DNA of 64,000 nt from Thiomonas sp. X19 (GCF_900089495.1 NZ_LT605203.1:3345621-3409620); one strand, 5' to 3'. Shown: positions 42,560 through 52,421, numbered from the stretch's first letter. Program-made: numbers and translations. The notes: a model not told the origin generated them from the letters alone.

Positions 42560-43501
42560 ATGCAGCCCAGCCATTTCAGTCCGACATCCACCGACGCGCA
42601 CCGCTTCACACAGGCCTTGGCTGTTGGCGCTGCGCCTGACGGCACCGAAGACGCACAGGCCACTTACCAGTTCCGCACGCTCTGGCTGTCCGACATTCAC
42701 CTCGGCACGCGCGACTGCAAGGCCGAAGCCCTGCTCGACCTGTTGCGCCACTGCCATGCCGGCACCATCTATCTGGTGGGCGACATCATCGACGGCTGGC
42801 AGTTGCGCAAGGGCTGGTATTGGCCGCAGGCGCACAACGACGTGGCGCAGAAGATGCTGCGCAAGGCCCGCAAGGGCTGCCGCGTGGTGTTCATCCCCGG
42901 CAATCACGATGAATTCGCACGCGACTTTCACGGCCTGCACTTCGGCGGCATCGAGGTGCTGTCCGACGCGGTGCATGTGACCGCCGACGGCGCGCGGCTC
43001 TGGATCGTGCATGGCGACTGGTTCGACGGCGTGGTGATGCACGCCAAGTGGCTCGCCCATCTCGGCGACGCGCTCTACATCTTCACCCTCACGCTCAACC
43101 GCTGGCTCAATCAGGCGCGCCACCGCCTGGGGTTTTCGTATTGGTCGCTGTCCCAATACCTCAAAGGCAAGGTCAAAAACGCCGTGAGCTATATCTCCAG
43201 CTTCGAGCAGTTGCTGGCCGAAGAGGCCGCTCGGCGGCAATGCGAGGGGGTGGTGTGCGGCCACATCCACCGCGCCGAATTGCGCAAGATCGATGGCAGC
43301 ATCTACGCCAACTGCGGCGACTGGGTCGAAAGCCTCACCGCCCTGGTCGAGCTGCAGGACGGCACCCTGCAATTGCTGATGTGGAAGCCTTCCGCCTCGG
43401 CACCTGTCGTCCTGGCCGAGTTACCGCCGGGCAGCGCAAGCACCGGACAGGCCGAAGCCCCGACCCAACCCCAAGCGAGCCACGTCCCATGCGCATCCTG
43501 A
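42560..43501 (+). CDS. UDP-2,3-diacylglucosamine diphosphatase-like phosphoesterase
   Basis: The 313-residue calcineurin-type phosphoesterase has all metal motifs: SDIHLGTRD, GDIIDGW, PGNHDE, VHGDWFDG and GHIHRAE. It resembles the longer LpxH-related proteins (LpxH2 type) common in betaproteobacteria rather than canonical 240-residue LpxH. A C-terminal 50-residue tail is low-complexity. It overlaps the glycosyltransferase start by 13 bases. Confidence 0.82.
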   Translation: MQPSHFSPTSTDAHRFTQALAVGAAPDGTEDAQATYQFRTLWLSDIHLGTRDCKAEALLDLLRHCHAGTIYLVGDIIDGWQLRKGWYWPQAHNDVAQKMLRKARKGCRVVFIPGNHDEFARDFHGLHFGGIEVLSDAVHVTADGARLWIVHGDWFDGVVMHAKWLAHLGDALYIFTLTLNRWLNQARHRLGFSYWSLSQYLKGKVKNAVSYISSFEQLLAEEAARRQCEGVVCGHIHRAELRKIDGSIYANCGDWVESLTALVELQDGTLQLLMWKPSASAPVVLAELPPGSASTGQAEAPTQPQASHVPCAS

Positions 43502-44520
43502 TCGTGAGCGACGCCTGGAGTCCCCAGGTCAATGGGGTGGTTCGCACCTTGAAGACCACCATCGAGCATTTGCGCGCCCAGGGCGAGGTGATCGAAGTCA
43601 TCGAGCCGGGCCAGTTCCGCACGCTCCCCTGCCCGAGCTACCCCGAAATCCGCTTGAGCTGGCGGCCCAAAACATTGGTGATGCAGCGCATCGCCGCCTT
43701 CAGCCCGGACGTGGTGCACATCGCCACCGAAGGGCCGCTGGGCCTGGCCGCGAGGCGCGCCGCGCTGCAACTTCACATTCCCTTGACAACGGCCTACCAC
43801 ACCCGCTTTCCCGAGTATGTCAAAGCCCGCTTCGGCATTCCCTTGGCCTGGACCTACGCCTACCTGCGCTGGTTTCACAACGCCGCACGCATCACCCTGG
43901 TGCCGACCCAGGTGGTGCGCAGCGACCTCACGGCGCGGGGCCTGACCCGTCTGGCGCTGTGGTCGCGCGGGGTAGACGGGCGCATGTTCTTCCCACGCCA
44001 TGTTCAACGGCTGGACGGCGTTCCGCCCATCTTCCTCTATGTCGGCCGGGTCGCAGTGGAGAAGAACATCGACGCCTTCCTCAATCTCGACCTTCCCGGC
44101 ACCAAATGGGTCGTCGGCGAAGGCCCCGAACTCCACCGCATCCAGCGCGAACATCCCGGCGTGCGCTTTCTCGGCGTGCTCACACAAGACCGTCTCGCCG
44201 AGGTGTATTCCGGCGCCGACGTGTTCGTCTTCCCCAGCCGCACCGACACCTTCGGCCTGGTGCTGATCGAGGCCCTGGCCTGCGGCTGTCCGGTGGCGGC
44301 CTATCCCGTCACCGGCCCGGTGGACGTGATCGGCGATGCTCCCGCCGGCGTGCTGGACGAAGACCTGCGCGCCGCCTGCCTCGCCGCCTTGCGCATTCCG
44401 CGGCAAAACGCCGTGGCCCATGCCCGCCAGTTCACCTGGCAACGCGCCACCAGCCAGTTCCTGCAGCACCTGCGCGAAGCCGCCGAGCAGCCACCCCGAC
44501 ACCCCGCAGAGGCCAGCTAA
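43489..44520 (+). CDS. GT4-family glycosyltransferase
   Basis: The 343-residue protein has the GT-B fold: MRILIVSDAWSPQVNGVVRTL at the start, LYVGRVAVEKNIDAFL in the middle, and SRTDTFGLVLIEALACGCPVAAYP with the E-x7-E-like donor site. It resembles mannosyl- or glucosyl-transferases acting on membrane lipids. Gene order with an LpxH-like hydrolase and dgkA suggests envelope lipid synthesis. Confidence 0.83.
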   Translation: MRILIVSDAWSPQVNGVVRTLKTTIEHLRAQGEVIEVIEPGQFRTLPCPSYPEIRLSWRPKTLVMQRIAAFSPDVVHIATEGPLGLAARRAALQLHIPLTTAYHTRFPEYVKARFGIPLAWTYAYLRWFHNAARITLVPTQVVRSDLTARGLTRLALWSRGVDGRMFFPRHVQRLDGVPPIFLYVGRVAVEKNIDAFLNLDLPGTKWVVGEGPELHRIQREHPGVRFLGVLTQDRLAEVYSGADVFVFPSRTDTFGLVLIEALACGCPVAAYPVTGPVDVIGDAPAGVLDEDLRAACLAALRIPRQNAVAHARQFTWQRATSQFLQHLREAAEQPPRHPAEAS

Positions 44521-44574
44521 GCTTGGGCAGAGCTTCAGATCCTGTCGAACTTCTGCCAAGCCAGCGTACGCACC

Positions 44575-44952
44575 TTGTCCCCCCATCCCTACAAAAGCAG
44601 GACGGGCGTGGCCCGCATCGTGCATGCCTTGCACAATTCGGCCAGTGGCCTGCGCACCGCATGGCGCACCGAATCGGCCTTCCGCCAGGAAGGCATGCTC
44701 ACCCTCGTCATGCTGCCACTGGCCTTCTGGCTCGGCCACGGCGGCGTCGAACGTGCGTTGCTGGCAGGAACTGTGCTGTTGATTCCCGTGGTGGAGTTGC
44801 TCAACACGGCCGTGGAATACACCGTGGACCGGGTTTCGCTGGAGCGCCACGAACTGAGCAAGACCGCCAAGGACATGGGCAGTGCGGCGGTGTTGCTAAC
44901 CTTAGTGCTCGCGTTTGTTGTGTGGTGCACAATTCTATTAAGTCATTTTTAA
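44575..44952 (+). CDS. dgkA: Diacylglycerol kinase
   Basis: The 125-residue protein has three transmembrane helices and the DgkA signature VVELLNTAVEYTVDRVS, preceded by ALHNSASGLRTAWRTESAFRQE. It phosphorylates diacylglycerol released during lipid or glucan synthesis. The frame starts with TTG at 44575; a downstream start is possible. Its 3' end adjoins the boundary of a mobile module. Confidence 0.88.
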   Translation: MSPHPYKSRTGVARIVHALHNSASGLRTAWRTESAFRQEGMLTLVMLPLAFWLGHGGVERALLAGTVLLIPVVELLNTAVEYTVDRVSLERHELSKTAKDMGSAAVLLTLVLAFVVWCTILLSHF

Positions 44953-45253
44953 TCAATAGCTTATAAATATTAACCATAATAATATAGTGGTCTTTTTGGG
45001 GGCTTTTTGGGGGAACGATTCCCCCACAATTCCCCCACGCACGACGCCATGTGACGCTGCGCGACGTCGCGCTTCCCCCAGATTTCCCCCATCGGACGAC
45101 GCCGCGACCGGCCCTCGGATCGCAGCGACTGCGTTGCCGCCATGCCACATATGAACGTCGATCAGCCCGTCACCGACAACACAACAACATCCATTGCGTC
45201 ACAATAGTCGCCAAGATCATTCTGGATTCCTCCAGCAACGACCGATCCTCTCC
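44953..45253. other. TTCCCCCA repeat cluster at module boundary
   Basis: After dgkA the sequence becomes AT-rich for 40 bases. Then it carries two TTTTTGGGGG units (44993-45002 and 45004-45013) and four TTCCCCCA units (45019, 45030, 45073, 45084). TGGGGGAA-CGA-TTCCCCCA (45008-45026) is a perfect hairpin. Clusters like this are typical of integrase arm sites at the ends of tRNA- or gene-targeted elements. No integrase remains nearby. No gene was recognised here. Confidence 0.55.
44993..45091. repeat. TTCCCCCA / TGGGGG short repeats
   Basis: Six copies in both orientations lie within 100 bases, as described for the surrounding boundary region. Confidence 0.7.
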
Positions 45254-45718
45254 ATGAGCGCCAGCACAACGATACTGAGACTGCTGCAATACGCCATACA
45301 CCCCTCGGACAAGGTGCTGGGCGGTGTCTCGCGTGCCCACAAGCGCCACATGGAGCGTGGCGTCTTCGGCGCCGGAATTGGCCTACTCCTCGTTTTGCAT
45401 CTTGATGCCGCAGTCGCCTCGCTCATCATGGCGCTGCTCGTAGCCGGGATCCTCGTTTCGGCCGTCCCAATCCTGCGCAGCCTGTCCGCGCACTTTCGGT
45501 CCAAAGCGCAGCGCGCCATTGGCGCCGCACGGCAAATAGCGGTCCTGGAACGTGTCATCACTCGCCTTTTGAGGGCGGCCCGTGCGGCGCACGCGTGGTT
45601 CATCACCACCCTCCGCAGCCAGGTGGAAACCCGGCCAGTGCACATCAGGCAGCGCGTCGTTGCGCACGTCTGCATCACCCCCCGCATCCTCCCCATCCCT
45701 GCCATCGCCCGCGCGTAA
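45254..45718 (+). CDS. Small membrane protein of mobile module
   Basis: The 154-residue product has two central hydrophobic helices (about residues 36-75) flanked by basic segments, with an Arg/Ala-rich C-terminal helix. No family was recognised. It is the first gene of the second mobile module and precedes the replication-type genes. Confidence 0.5.
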   Translation: MSASTTILRLLQYAIHPSDKVLGGVSRAHKRHMERGVFGAGIGLLLVLHLDAAVASLIMALLVAGILVSAVPILRSLSAHFRSKAQRAIGAARQIAVLERVITRLLRAARAAHAWFITTLRSQVETRPVHIRQRVVAHVCITPRILPIPAIARA

Positions 45719-45814
45719 TCGCGGGCTCCCCATTCCTTCGCGGCCGTTCCCCGGCTGTCCGCGTCGCGCATCCCATCCGTTATGGGGGTTGGGCCGCTCC
45801 ACCTGGAGCGCCAC

Positions 45815-46165
45815 ATGGCAATCGACACCTACACCTTGCTCCTCGAGCAGGGCTATCCGCTTTCCCTGCACCTCGACGACGACCGTTTGCTTCAAGCCGT
45901 CGGCTTACCCACTGCGGGTGCAGCGCGTGCCCAAATTGCTCGGGGGCAGTTCGGCCTGCGCTATCGCCGCGTGGGCCGACGCTACATCGTCACCCTGCGT
46001 GATCTGGCCCTCTGGCTCGACGGCGGTGATGACAGCTCCACGGCACCAGGACGGGCATCGACGCCAGTTTCACCTTTGGCCCCGGCGCTCACGGAGGCCC
46101 CTGCCCGGCGGCGGCCTGGTCGTCCGCGACTGTCGGCCACCCTGGGCCTTGGGGGCCTCAAATGA
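45815..46165 (+). CDS. DNA-binding-like plasmid protein (116 aa)
   Basis: The protein starts MAIDTYTLLLEQGYPLSLHLDDDRLLQAVGLP and has a compact basic region (RYRRVGRRYIVTLRDLALWLDGG) followed by a Pro/Ala linker and a KR-type ARRRPGRPR patch. It is of the size and style of regulators preceding primase genes in integrative elements. ATG 45815 has GGAG upstream. It overlaps the primase-like gene (ATGA). Confidence 0.55.
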   Translation: MAIDTYTLLLEQGYPLSLHLDDDRLLQAVGLPTAGAARAQIARGQFGLRYRRVGRRYIVTLRDLALWLDGGDDSSTAPGRASTPVSPLAPALTEAPARRRPGRPRLSATLGLGGLK

Positions 46166-46572
46166 GCGCGATCAACGTGCTGCTATCCCGACTCCAGGGC
46201 ACACGACGCACAGGCAACAGGCGCTGGATCGCCCGCTGCCCGGCACACGAGGATCGCAACGCATCCCTGAGCATCCGGGAGCTGGAGGACGGCCTTGTCC
46301 TGTTCCATTGCTTCGCCGGCTGCGAAGCCGAAGCCGTGCTGCAGGGCGCAGGCCTCTCATGGCCCGATGTGCTGCCAGCGGAGCCTACTGCGCACCGCAC
46401 GTTTCATGCGCTGGACGTGCTGCGCGCGTTGGAACAGGAAGCCCTGATCGTGGCCAGCGTCGCCGCCACCGTTGGCATGGGCTCCGCCCCCAGCGAGGAC
46501 GACCGTCAGCGCGTGAGCCTTGCTCATGCACGCATTCTGGCCGGGCTGTGTCTGGCAGGGGGTGGACGATGA
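46162..46572 (+). CDS. CHC2 zinc-finger primase-like protein
   Basis: The 136-residue product has the primase zinc-binding motif WIARCPAHEDRNASLSI...LVLFHCFAGCEAEAVLQ (C-x2-H and C-x4-C). The catalytic TOPRIM part of a full primase is absent. Small proteins of this type stand before DUF3987 helicase-like genes in many plasmids. It overlaps both neighbours by four bases. Confidence 0.75.
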   Translation: MSAINVLLSRLQGTRRTGNRRWIARCPAHEDRNASLSIRELEDGLVLFHCFAGCEAEAVLQGAGLSWPDVLPAEPTAHRTFHALDVLRALEQEALIVASVAATVGMGSAPSEDDRQRVSLAHARILAGLCLAGGGR

Positions 46573-48041
46573 GCGCGATCGCTGAAGCCGACCACGCACT
46601 CGAAGCCGCGCGGCGCGGCGCATCCATCCTGGACGATGTCGCTGCCGCAAGCGCTCGGCGTCCAGCAGTGTCAGCGCTACCACCGCTGCCCTTGGCGCAA
46701 GCCCTGGAGCGCGCGCAAGGTCTGCTCGCACCGCCGACAAATGGAGGCAGTGGCGACTATCCACTGGAGGCCCTGGGGCCGCTGGCCGAGGCCGCCCGCG
46801 ATCTGGCCGCCGGCGCACAGCTTGCACCTGCAATGGCCGGGCAATCCTTACTCGCTGCTGCGGCGCTGCTCGTGCAGTCCACCGCGAACGTGCAGACCCT
46901 GGATGGATCGACCAAGCCCCTGAGCCTGTATTGCCTGACCATCGCCAACTCAGGCGATGGCAAGGACACGGCAGACCGCCCAGCCCTGCGCCCTGTTCAC
47001 GCATTTCAGCGCCAAGCAGGCCCGCAGTGGGAAGCGGATCGAGCCGCGTATGAGGACGCGAAGGCAAGCCGCAACAGGGGCGACGCAACGCCTGAGCCGA
47101 TGGGACCCGCACCGTACCGGTTGGCTGCTGATCTGACCATCGAAGGGCTGCGACGCAGTTTTGTCGAGGGTGTCGCCGCGCAGGGCATTTTCAGCACAGA
47201 AGCCGCCATCGTGCTGGCCGGGCATGCCATGCAAGCGGAGCACCGCACAAATACCGCTGCCAATCTTTGCGGAATTTGGGATCGTGGACATCTGAGCGCG
47301 ATTCGCGGTGGCGCGGGCCGGACCGAGCGTTACGGCGTGCGCCTGAGCGCGCACCTGCTGATCCAGCCCGCAGCACTGGGAGACGTGCTGAACGATGAAA
47401 GCCTGGCAGGCGTCGGATTCTGGCCGCGATTCTTGCTCGCCTGGCCTGCACCCCTGGAGCCGCGCAAGTACAAGCCTTGGAAGCCTGAAAGCAGCGAGGC
47501 CTTGCGCCGGTACTGGGGCGACTGTGAGCGCCTGCTGGCGCGCCCCATGCCGGTGGATTGTGACGCCTTGCCGGTGATCGAACTGGACAGCGGCGCGACG
47601 CGGCACATGGCCCGGTTTTTCGAGGGCATGGAGTATGAAGGCCGCAAGGGTGATCTGCGCGACGTGCGCCCGTTCACCTTGCGTGCCACGGAACTGGCCT
47701 GTCGGATTGCGGGCGTACTGGCTGCATTCGCCGGGATTCAAACCATCGACGTGGGCCTGGCCGAATGTGGCGCCGTGCTGGCTGCGCATGCGCTGGACAA
47801 CTGGCAAGCCGCACTCGCGGGCAAGGCCGACCCCGTACCAGGCTGGGCTTCGACCTTGTATCGCTGGCTGGCCACCCGTGGCGATCCGGTCGCGATCCGG
47901 GATCTGACCAAATTAGCCCCCGCCAGCGTGCGCCCGCGCAGCCGCAGGGATGCGGCCATCGACCGCCTGAAGGCTTGCGGGTTGGTGGCCATGGATGAAG
48001 GCGACATCGGTGCTTTGGGGGTGGACCATGCGCGCAACTGA
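46569..48041 (+). CDS. DUF3987 helicase-like protein
   Basis: The 490-residue protein matches DUF3987 (YfjI-type), including LYCLTIANSGDGKDTADRPALRPV with a degenerate P-loop and IFSTEAAIVLAGHAM. LTDEP-like GFWPRFLLAWP follows. The P-loop lacks the usual E-R-K-T order (GDGKDTAD). These proteins act in plasmid replication with primase-like partners. It is followed by an overlapping unknown gene. Confidence 0.72.
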   Translation: MSAIAEADHALEAARRGASILDDVAAASARRPAVSALPPLPLAQALERAQGLLAPPTNGGSGDYPLEALGPLAEAARDLAAGAQLAPAMAGQSLLAAAALLVQSTANVQTLDGSTKPLSLYCLTIANSGDGKDTADRPALRPVHAFQRQAGPQWEADRAAYEDAKASRNRGDATPEPMGPAPYRLAADLTIEGLRRSFVEGVAAQGIFSTEAAIVLAGHAMQAEHRTNTAANLCGIWDRGHLSAIRGGAGRTERYGVRLSAHLLIQPAALGDVLNDESLAGVGFWPRFLLAWPAPLEPRKYKPWKPESSEALRRYWGDCERLLARPMPVDCDALPVIELDSGATRHMARFFEGMEYEGRKGDLRDVRPFTLRATELACRIAGVLAAFAGIQTIDVGLAECGAVLAAHALDNWQAALAGKADPVPGWASTLYRWLATRGDPVAIRDLTKLAPASVRPRSRRDAAIDRLKACGLVAMDEGDIGALGVDHARN

Positions 48042-48720
48042 CATCGTCAAATCCGCATTCCGCCCCGTGACTCCTGCGGATGTTGCGGATGCTGCGGACA
48101 CCCGCATGCAGACTCGCTCGATGGGTTTGCGGAACCCTGCGGATGGCTGCGGATATCTCACAAATGATGGATCTGTCCGCAAGGTTCCGCAACCCTCCGC
48201 AAGCTCCGAAACCCGCATGGATGCTGGCGATCCGCAGCATCCGCAGGTTCCGCAGCCAGCCTGTGGGGGAAACGCGCACGCGTCGGTCCATCCACCGTGT
48301 TGCACAGCCCGCCAGACCTGTCATGCGCATGACCCTGCCGACACCCTCCTTGCGTGTCTGAGCCATCTGCGCACACATGGTGTGGTACTGGCGCTGGAGC
48401 ATGGACAGATTGTGGCGCGAGGGCTGGAACAGGGCGACCCCGTGACGCAGGATGCCTGTGCCGTCTCGCTGGCCGCGCGCCATGCAGAACTACTCGCCGC
48501 ACTGCGTGCGCAACACACGGCAACCGAGGTCATCACCAAGGCCGCCCAGCGCGACTGCTGGGACTGCCAACACCTGCGCACCCTCAACGACGAGCCGGGC
48601 AACAAACTGCCGCAGTGCAAGCGTGGCCACCCGCTCGTGTGGCGGCGTATCGGCCCGGGAGGCGTGCGCACAGCGCCCACCCGATTCGACATGCGTGCAT
48701 GTCCCGACAAGGATCCCTGA
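48028..48720 (+). CDS. Zinc-ribbon-like element protein
   Basis: The 230-residue product overlaps the DUF3987 gene by 14 bases. Its first 90 residues are encoded by TGCGGA/TCCGCA-rich DNA and look unstructured. The C-terminal 70 residues carry a CWDCQHL...PQCKRGHPL Cys set that may bind zinc. No family was recognised. It belongs to the replication module by position. Confidence 0.5.
   Translation: MRATDIVKSAFRPVTPADVADAADTRMQTRSMGLRNPADGCGYLTNDGSVRKVPQPSASSETRMDAGDPQHPQVPQPACGGNAHASVHPPCCTARQTCHAHDPADTLLACLSHLRTHGVVLALEHGQIVARGLEQGDPVTQDACAVSLAARHAELLAALRAQHTATEVITKAAQRDCWDCQHLRTLNDEPGNKLPQCKRGHPLVWRRIGPGGVRTAPTRFDMRACPDKDP
48074..48256. repeat. Mirrored TGCGGA / TCCGCA cluster
   Basis: Six TGCGGA hexamers (48075-48155) are followed by six TCCGCA hexamers (48176-48256), the reverse complement. 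The outer parts form an inverted repeat of about 26 bases (48074-48099 with 48230-48256) with about three mismatches. The cluster lies inside the start of the 230-aa gene. Confidence 0.8.
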
Positions 48721-48949
48721 TGCAACGTCGAACCCAATGCAGGAAGGTGAGGCTGTTGGATCGGTACAGGGTAGGCCACGGGTTTACTTCGGCACGCCGA
48801 AGCAAGCCCCGAGGCACCTGGTCAGGCTCCGCCCGACACCCGCATGCTCACCCCCTTCGGCACGTACAGCACACCGATTTCGCTTCTCCGCACCGTTGGT
48901 TTGTCGCACCCTTTGCGTGCCGTCTTTGATCCTCTTCCGGAGTTCAACC

Positions 48950-49585
48950 ATGTCTGCATCCATCCCAGCATCCGCCACCCATTCCCCCAAGACATCCCGC
49001 CCATCGGCCGACGAGGCCCTGCGCAAACTGGACGGCGCCGACGCCGTCACCGACGCCCTGCTCGGCAAGAAGAAAACCTCCATCGCCGAATGCTTTATCG
49101 AGGCCCGTCGGCAGGACATTCAGAAGCTGCTCGACGGCGGCTTGTCCGTGGCCCGCTACGCCGCCTTGCTGGCCCCCAAGCTGGACATGAAACCCTCGAC
49201 CCTGCAGGCCGCCTTGACCAAGGCCGGGTTCGTGTCGCTACAAGCCAAAGCCCCTGGCGCCTCGCAAGCGGCAAACAAATCGGCACCGAAGACCCCGCCC
49301 CCGGCGCAACCGGCGCCCCAGTCGGCCGCGCCGTCCGGCCTGCCGTCTTCAACCCAGCCGGCCCAACCCCAGCCCATCACGGATGCCGACTTGCGCCCGA
49401 TTCTCGCCTTGCTGGACTTTGGCCAGCCCGGCGCCCCGCCGACCCCGAGTGATCGGGCCCGGGTGCGGGGCTGGGTCGAAAAGCACGGCGTCGCCAAAAC
49501 CGAAGCCCTGTTCCAACAATGGCGGGCCTTCAATGGCCCCGAGGTGCCGGCCTATCCGTCGTCGGTTCACGCGATCATGCGCTAG
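48950..49585 (+). CDS. Accessory mobilisation protein
   Basis: The 211-residue protein has an N-terminal acidic helix region (DGADAVTDALLGKKKTSIAECFIEARRQDIQKLLDGGLSVARYAALL...DMKPSTLQAALTKAGF). After it come a Pro/Ala linker and a C-terminal domain ending in KTEALFQQWRAFNGPEVPAYP. The arrangement suits a relaxosome accessory factor. It ends 2 bases before the MobC-like gene. GGAG precedes the ATG. Confidence 0.55.
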   Translation: MSASIPASATHSPKTSRPSADEALRKLDGADAVTDALLGKKKTSIAECFIEARRQDIQKLLDGGLSVARYAALLAPKLDMKPSTLQAALTKAGFVSLQAKAPGASQAANKSAPKTPPPAQPAPQSAAPSGLPSSTQPAQPQPITDADLRPILALLDFGQPGAPPTPSDRARVRGWVEKHGVAKTEALFQQWRAFNGPEVPAYPSSVHAIMR

Positions 49586-49587
49586 CC

Positions 49588-49893
49588 ATGGCCAAGCGCA
49601 CCCGCATCGTGAACTGCAAGGTGACGGAGCAGGAGCTTGCGCGGATCCGCCACTTGGCCGACGCCGCCATGACCACCACCAGCGGCTATCTGCGCAGCGT
49701 GGCGCTGAGTGAGGATGTTCGCCTGCGGCGCATGACCGCGCTGCAGGCCGAGCTGCGCAAGCTGGGTGGCCTGCAAAAACACCTCGCCACGCTGCACGAC
49801 TGGACGCCGGAGCAGCGGCGACAGTTCGATTGCGTGCGCCAGACGCTGATCGACACGGCCAAGCTCGTGCAGGAGGCGGTCCATGCTCGGTAA
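49588..49893 (+). CDS. mobC: MobC-like relaxosome protein
   Basis: The 101-residue protein has the MobC signature RIVNCKVTEQELARIRHLADAAMTTTSGYLRSVAL (ribbon-helix-helix, with a GGYLR-like turn) and a helical C-terminus. MobC helps the relaxase open oriT DNA. The gene overlaps the relaxase start by 11 bases. A companion oriT probably lies just upstream or within this block. Confidence 0.8.
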   Translation: MAKRTRIVNCKVTEQELARIRHLADAAMTTTSGYLRSVALSEDVRLRRMTALQAELRKLGGLQKHLATLHDWTPEQRRQFDCVRQTLIDTAKLVQEAVHAR

Positions 49894-52421
49894 GGTCATC
49901 CCCAAAAAGGCTGAAGGTGGAAGCAAAGGCTTCGCGGACGTGGTGCGCTACATTGCCCGCGACCGCGACGACCAGGCCGAGCTGCGCGGGCAGTTCGGCA
50001 CCCCCGAGATGGGCGCGTTCCACCTCGACTGTTCGCTGGACACCCTGGAGGATCGACGCGAGGCCATCGCCATCCTCGATCTGACCGCTGAGGCTGTCCG
50101 CTCCAGTAGGAAGACCGGGCACCCGGCCTATCACATCGAGTTCTCCTGGAAAGACGGGGAGCATCCAAGCCGCCAGCAAGTGGAGCAGGCCACCGACCAT
50201 CTGATGACGGCGGTGGGCATGCAGGGTCATCAGGCGCTGTGGGCCATTCACAAGGACACCGACAACGACCATGTGCACCTGGTCATCAACCGCGTGCATC
50301 CCGACACCCTCAGGATGCAGAAGATCCAGAAGCGGGACTGGTTCAGCATCGACCGGGCCATGCGCGAGATTGAAGGCGTCCAGGGCTGGCGGCACGACCA
50401 CGGGCCTTGGGTGGCGCTCAAGGTCGAGAGCGGGAGGGAACAGATCGTCCGGATGAGCCGAGCCCAACGGCTTGCGCGGGGCTTGCTCAAGGATGGACCT
50501 GCCATCAGCGCCGCAGCCGTCCGCGCCGAGCAGAACATCGGCGCCGAGGCATTCCAGACCTGGGTGGCGGGCAAACCTGCGCGCCTGCTGCGCCATATCG
50601 TGAACCGCCCCGGCGCAACCTGGGACGATGTGCATTTCATCCTGGCGGACTTGGGGCTGACGATGGCTCCCAAGGGCTCCGGGATGGTGGTCACGACAAC
50701 GCTGGCCGATGGCCGGGTGCTGGCCGCCAAGGCGTCGCAGATGGGACGCTGGCAGCAAGTCTGCCCTGGAACGTCAGCTCGGACCCTACCGGGCACCAGG
50801 GGCGCACCTGAACGCGCAGCGCGGCCTGGCACCGGAGGGGAGCTATCAGCGGCACCTGGACGCCGAGCGGGTCCGGGATCAAGGCCCGAAGTTGAAGGGC
50901 AGCGACAGGGGCAGTGACCCGCAGCGCGCAGCGCGTCGGGACGAGCGTGCCAGAGCACGCCAGGCGCTGGCTGAGCGGTACAAGCGGGAGCAGGACGCGT
51001 TGCGTGCTCAGCGCCCAGCCCTGCGCCAGTCGCTGGCCGCGCGGCACCGGGCCGAGCGTCAGCAGCTCAGCATCGAGCTGCGACACGAGCGGGCAGCTGG
51101 AATCGCCGAGAACAAAGCCTTGGGGCTGGGGCCGCAGAACGCCATCTCCCAGTGGGCTTATGAGGCGGCCAAGCGGCGCGAGGCGCTGCAAAAGCGCCAA
51201 GCTGCCGAACGGCACGAGCTGACCCAGAAAATCCCGCGCACTCAGGTCTGGCACACCTGGCTGGAGCAGCAGGCGCAAGCCGGCGATGAGGCGGCGCGAA
51301 CTGCGCTGCGCGGCATTCGGTATCGCGAACAGCGCGGCAAGAACAAATCTCAGGATGGCATCGAGGGGGAAGAGCTCGACCCCTTGCGCAGGCTCACCGT
51401 GGCCGCGCTGCAGGCCGAGATTGATCATCGTCGGCAATGCGTGATCTACCGGGGCCTGGATGGGCGAGAGAAGTTCACCGACATCGGACCACGCCTTGTG
51501 ATGCACGACAAGTCGGCCGACAGCCTGGAGGCCGCTTTGCGGATTGCGGCGCAGAAGTTTGGTGGAAAAGTGGACATCACCGGCAGCTCGGAGTTCAGGG
51601 AACGGGCGGCACGGCAGGCGGTGCGGCTGGGAATCGAGGTCGCGAATGCTGATCTTGCGGCGGTGGTGGCCGATGAGCAGGCCAAGGTCCAACAAACGCG
51701 CGGAACCTGGCTTGTCCCGCGACAAGCGCAGAGCGTGATGCAGCAGTGCGATACGCCACGGCGCCAGAACCTCGCGCAGCCCGCTCCAGCGCAGGACGAG
51801 GCCTTGATGGCCGGGGTGCGCGAGCGGGTGGCGACGTTCATCGCCGAAGCTGGACAGCGGACCGCGTCCAATGCTTGGCAACCTGGCCCGGGGCAAGCAC
51901 CCAGCCAGAGCCGCGACCCCATCGACAGCGCGGACCTGGCAGGAGAGTCCATTCTGGCGCATCTTTCATCCCAAGGCTGGGATGCTCTTGAACTGGCTGG
52001 CCAGGGCCAAGCCCTGGCTCCTGGGCAGCAGGCCTTGTTGTGCAACGGCGAGCAGCCGGATTTGGTGAATGCGCAAGGCCAACTCACGCCATTGGGGCAG
52101 GCGGCCTACGCTCGCCAGCAGGACCGGCTTGCGCAAGAGCGCAAGGTCTTGCAGAAGCTGACGGAGGAGAGGCGGCGATCCCGGCCCAGTCCTGCAGCAG
52201 CTCCGCCACCGGCTGCTGATACGTCAAAAACGGCGATGCCGCAAGCGCAGGACCAGGCGCCAAAGCAAGCCGAGCCTGTGAAATCTGTGCCCTTCCTGCC
52301 CATGCTGGATCTGAGCCCATTGCCCCAGCAAGACAGCGAGCATGGTCAGGAGCCCGGGGTGCCTCGGCGCAGCCAGCCGAGAAGCAGCAGGGGGCATGGG
52401 CGGGGTGGACACGGGCGGTGA
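49883..52421 (+). pseudogene. mobA: MOBP-type relaxase, frameshifted
   Basis: The first 290 residues (49883-50752) form an active-looking relaxase. A Tyr lies in DVVRYIARDRDD and the HUH set lies in IHKDTDNDHVHLVINRVHP. At about 50752 the frame ends in nonsense (stop at 50917), while the +1 frame continues to 52421 with SKSALERQLGPYRAPG and a long coiled helical region. The junction GRW/SKSALERQ suggests loss of two bases from a GRWASK-type sequence. The C-terminal part contains helical repeats as in MobA/TraI-like proteins. Transfer is probably impaired unless a frameshift occurs. Confidence 0.8.

Noticed and set aside
49883..50917. A short but complete relaxase
   Set aside because: Sequence after base 50752 in this frame is nonsense, while the +1 frame continues the family.
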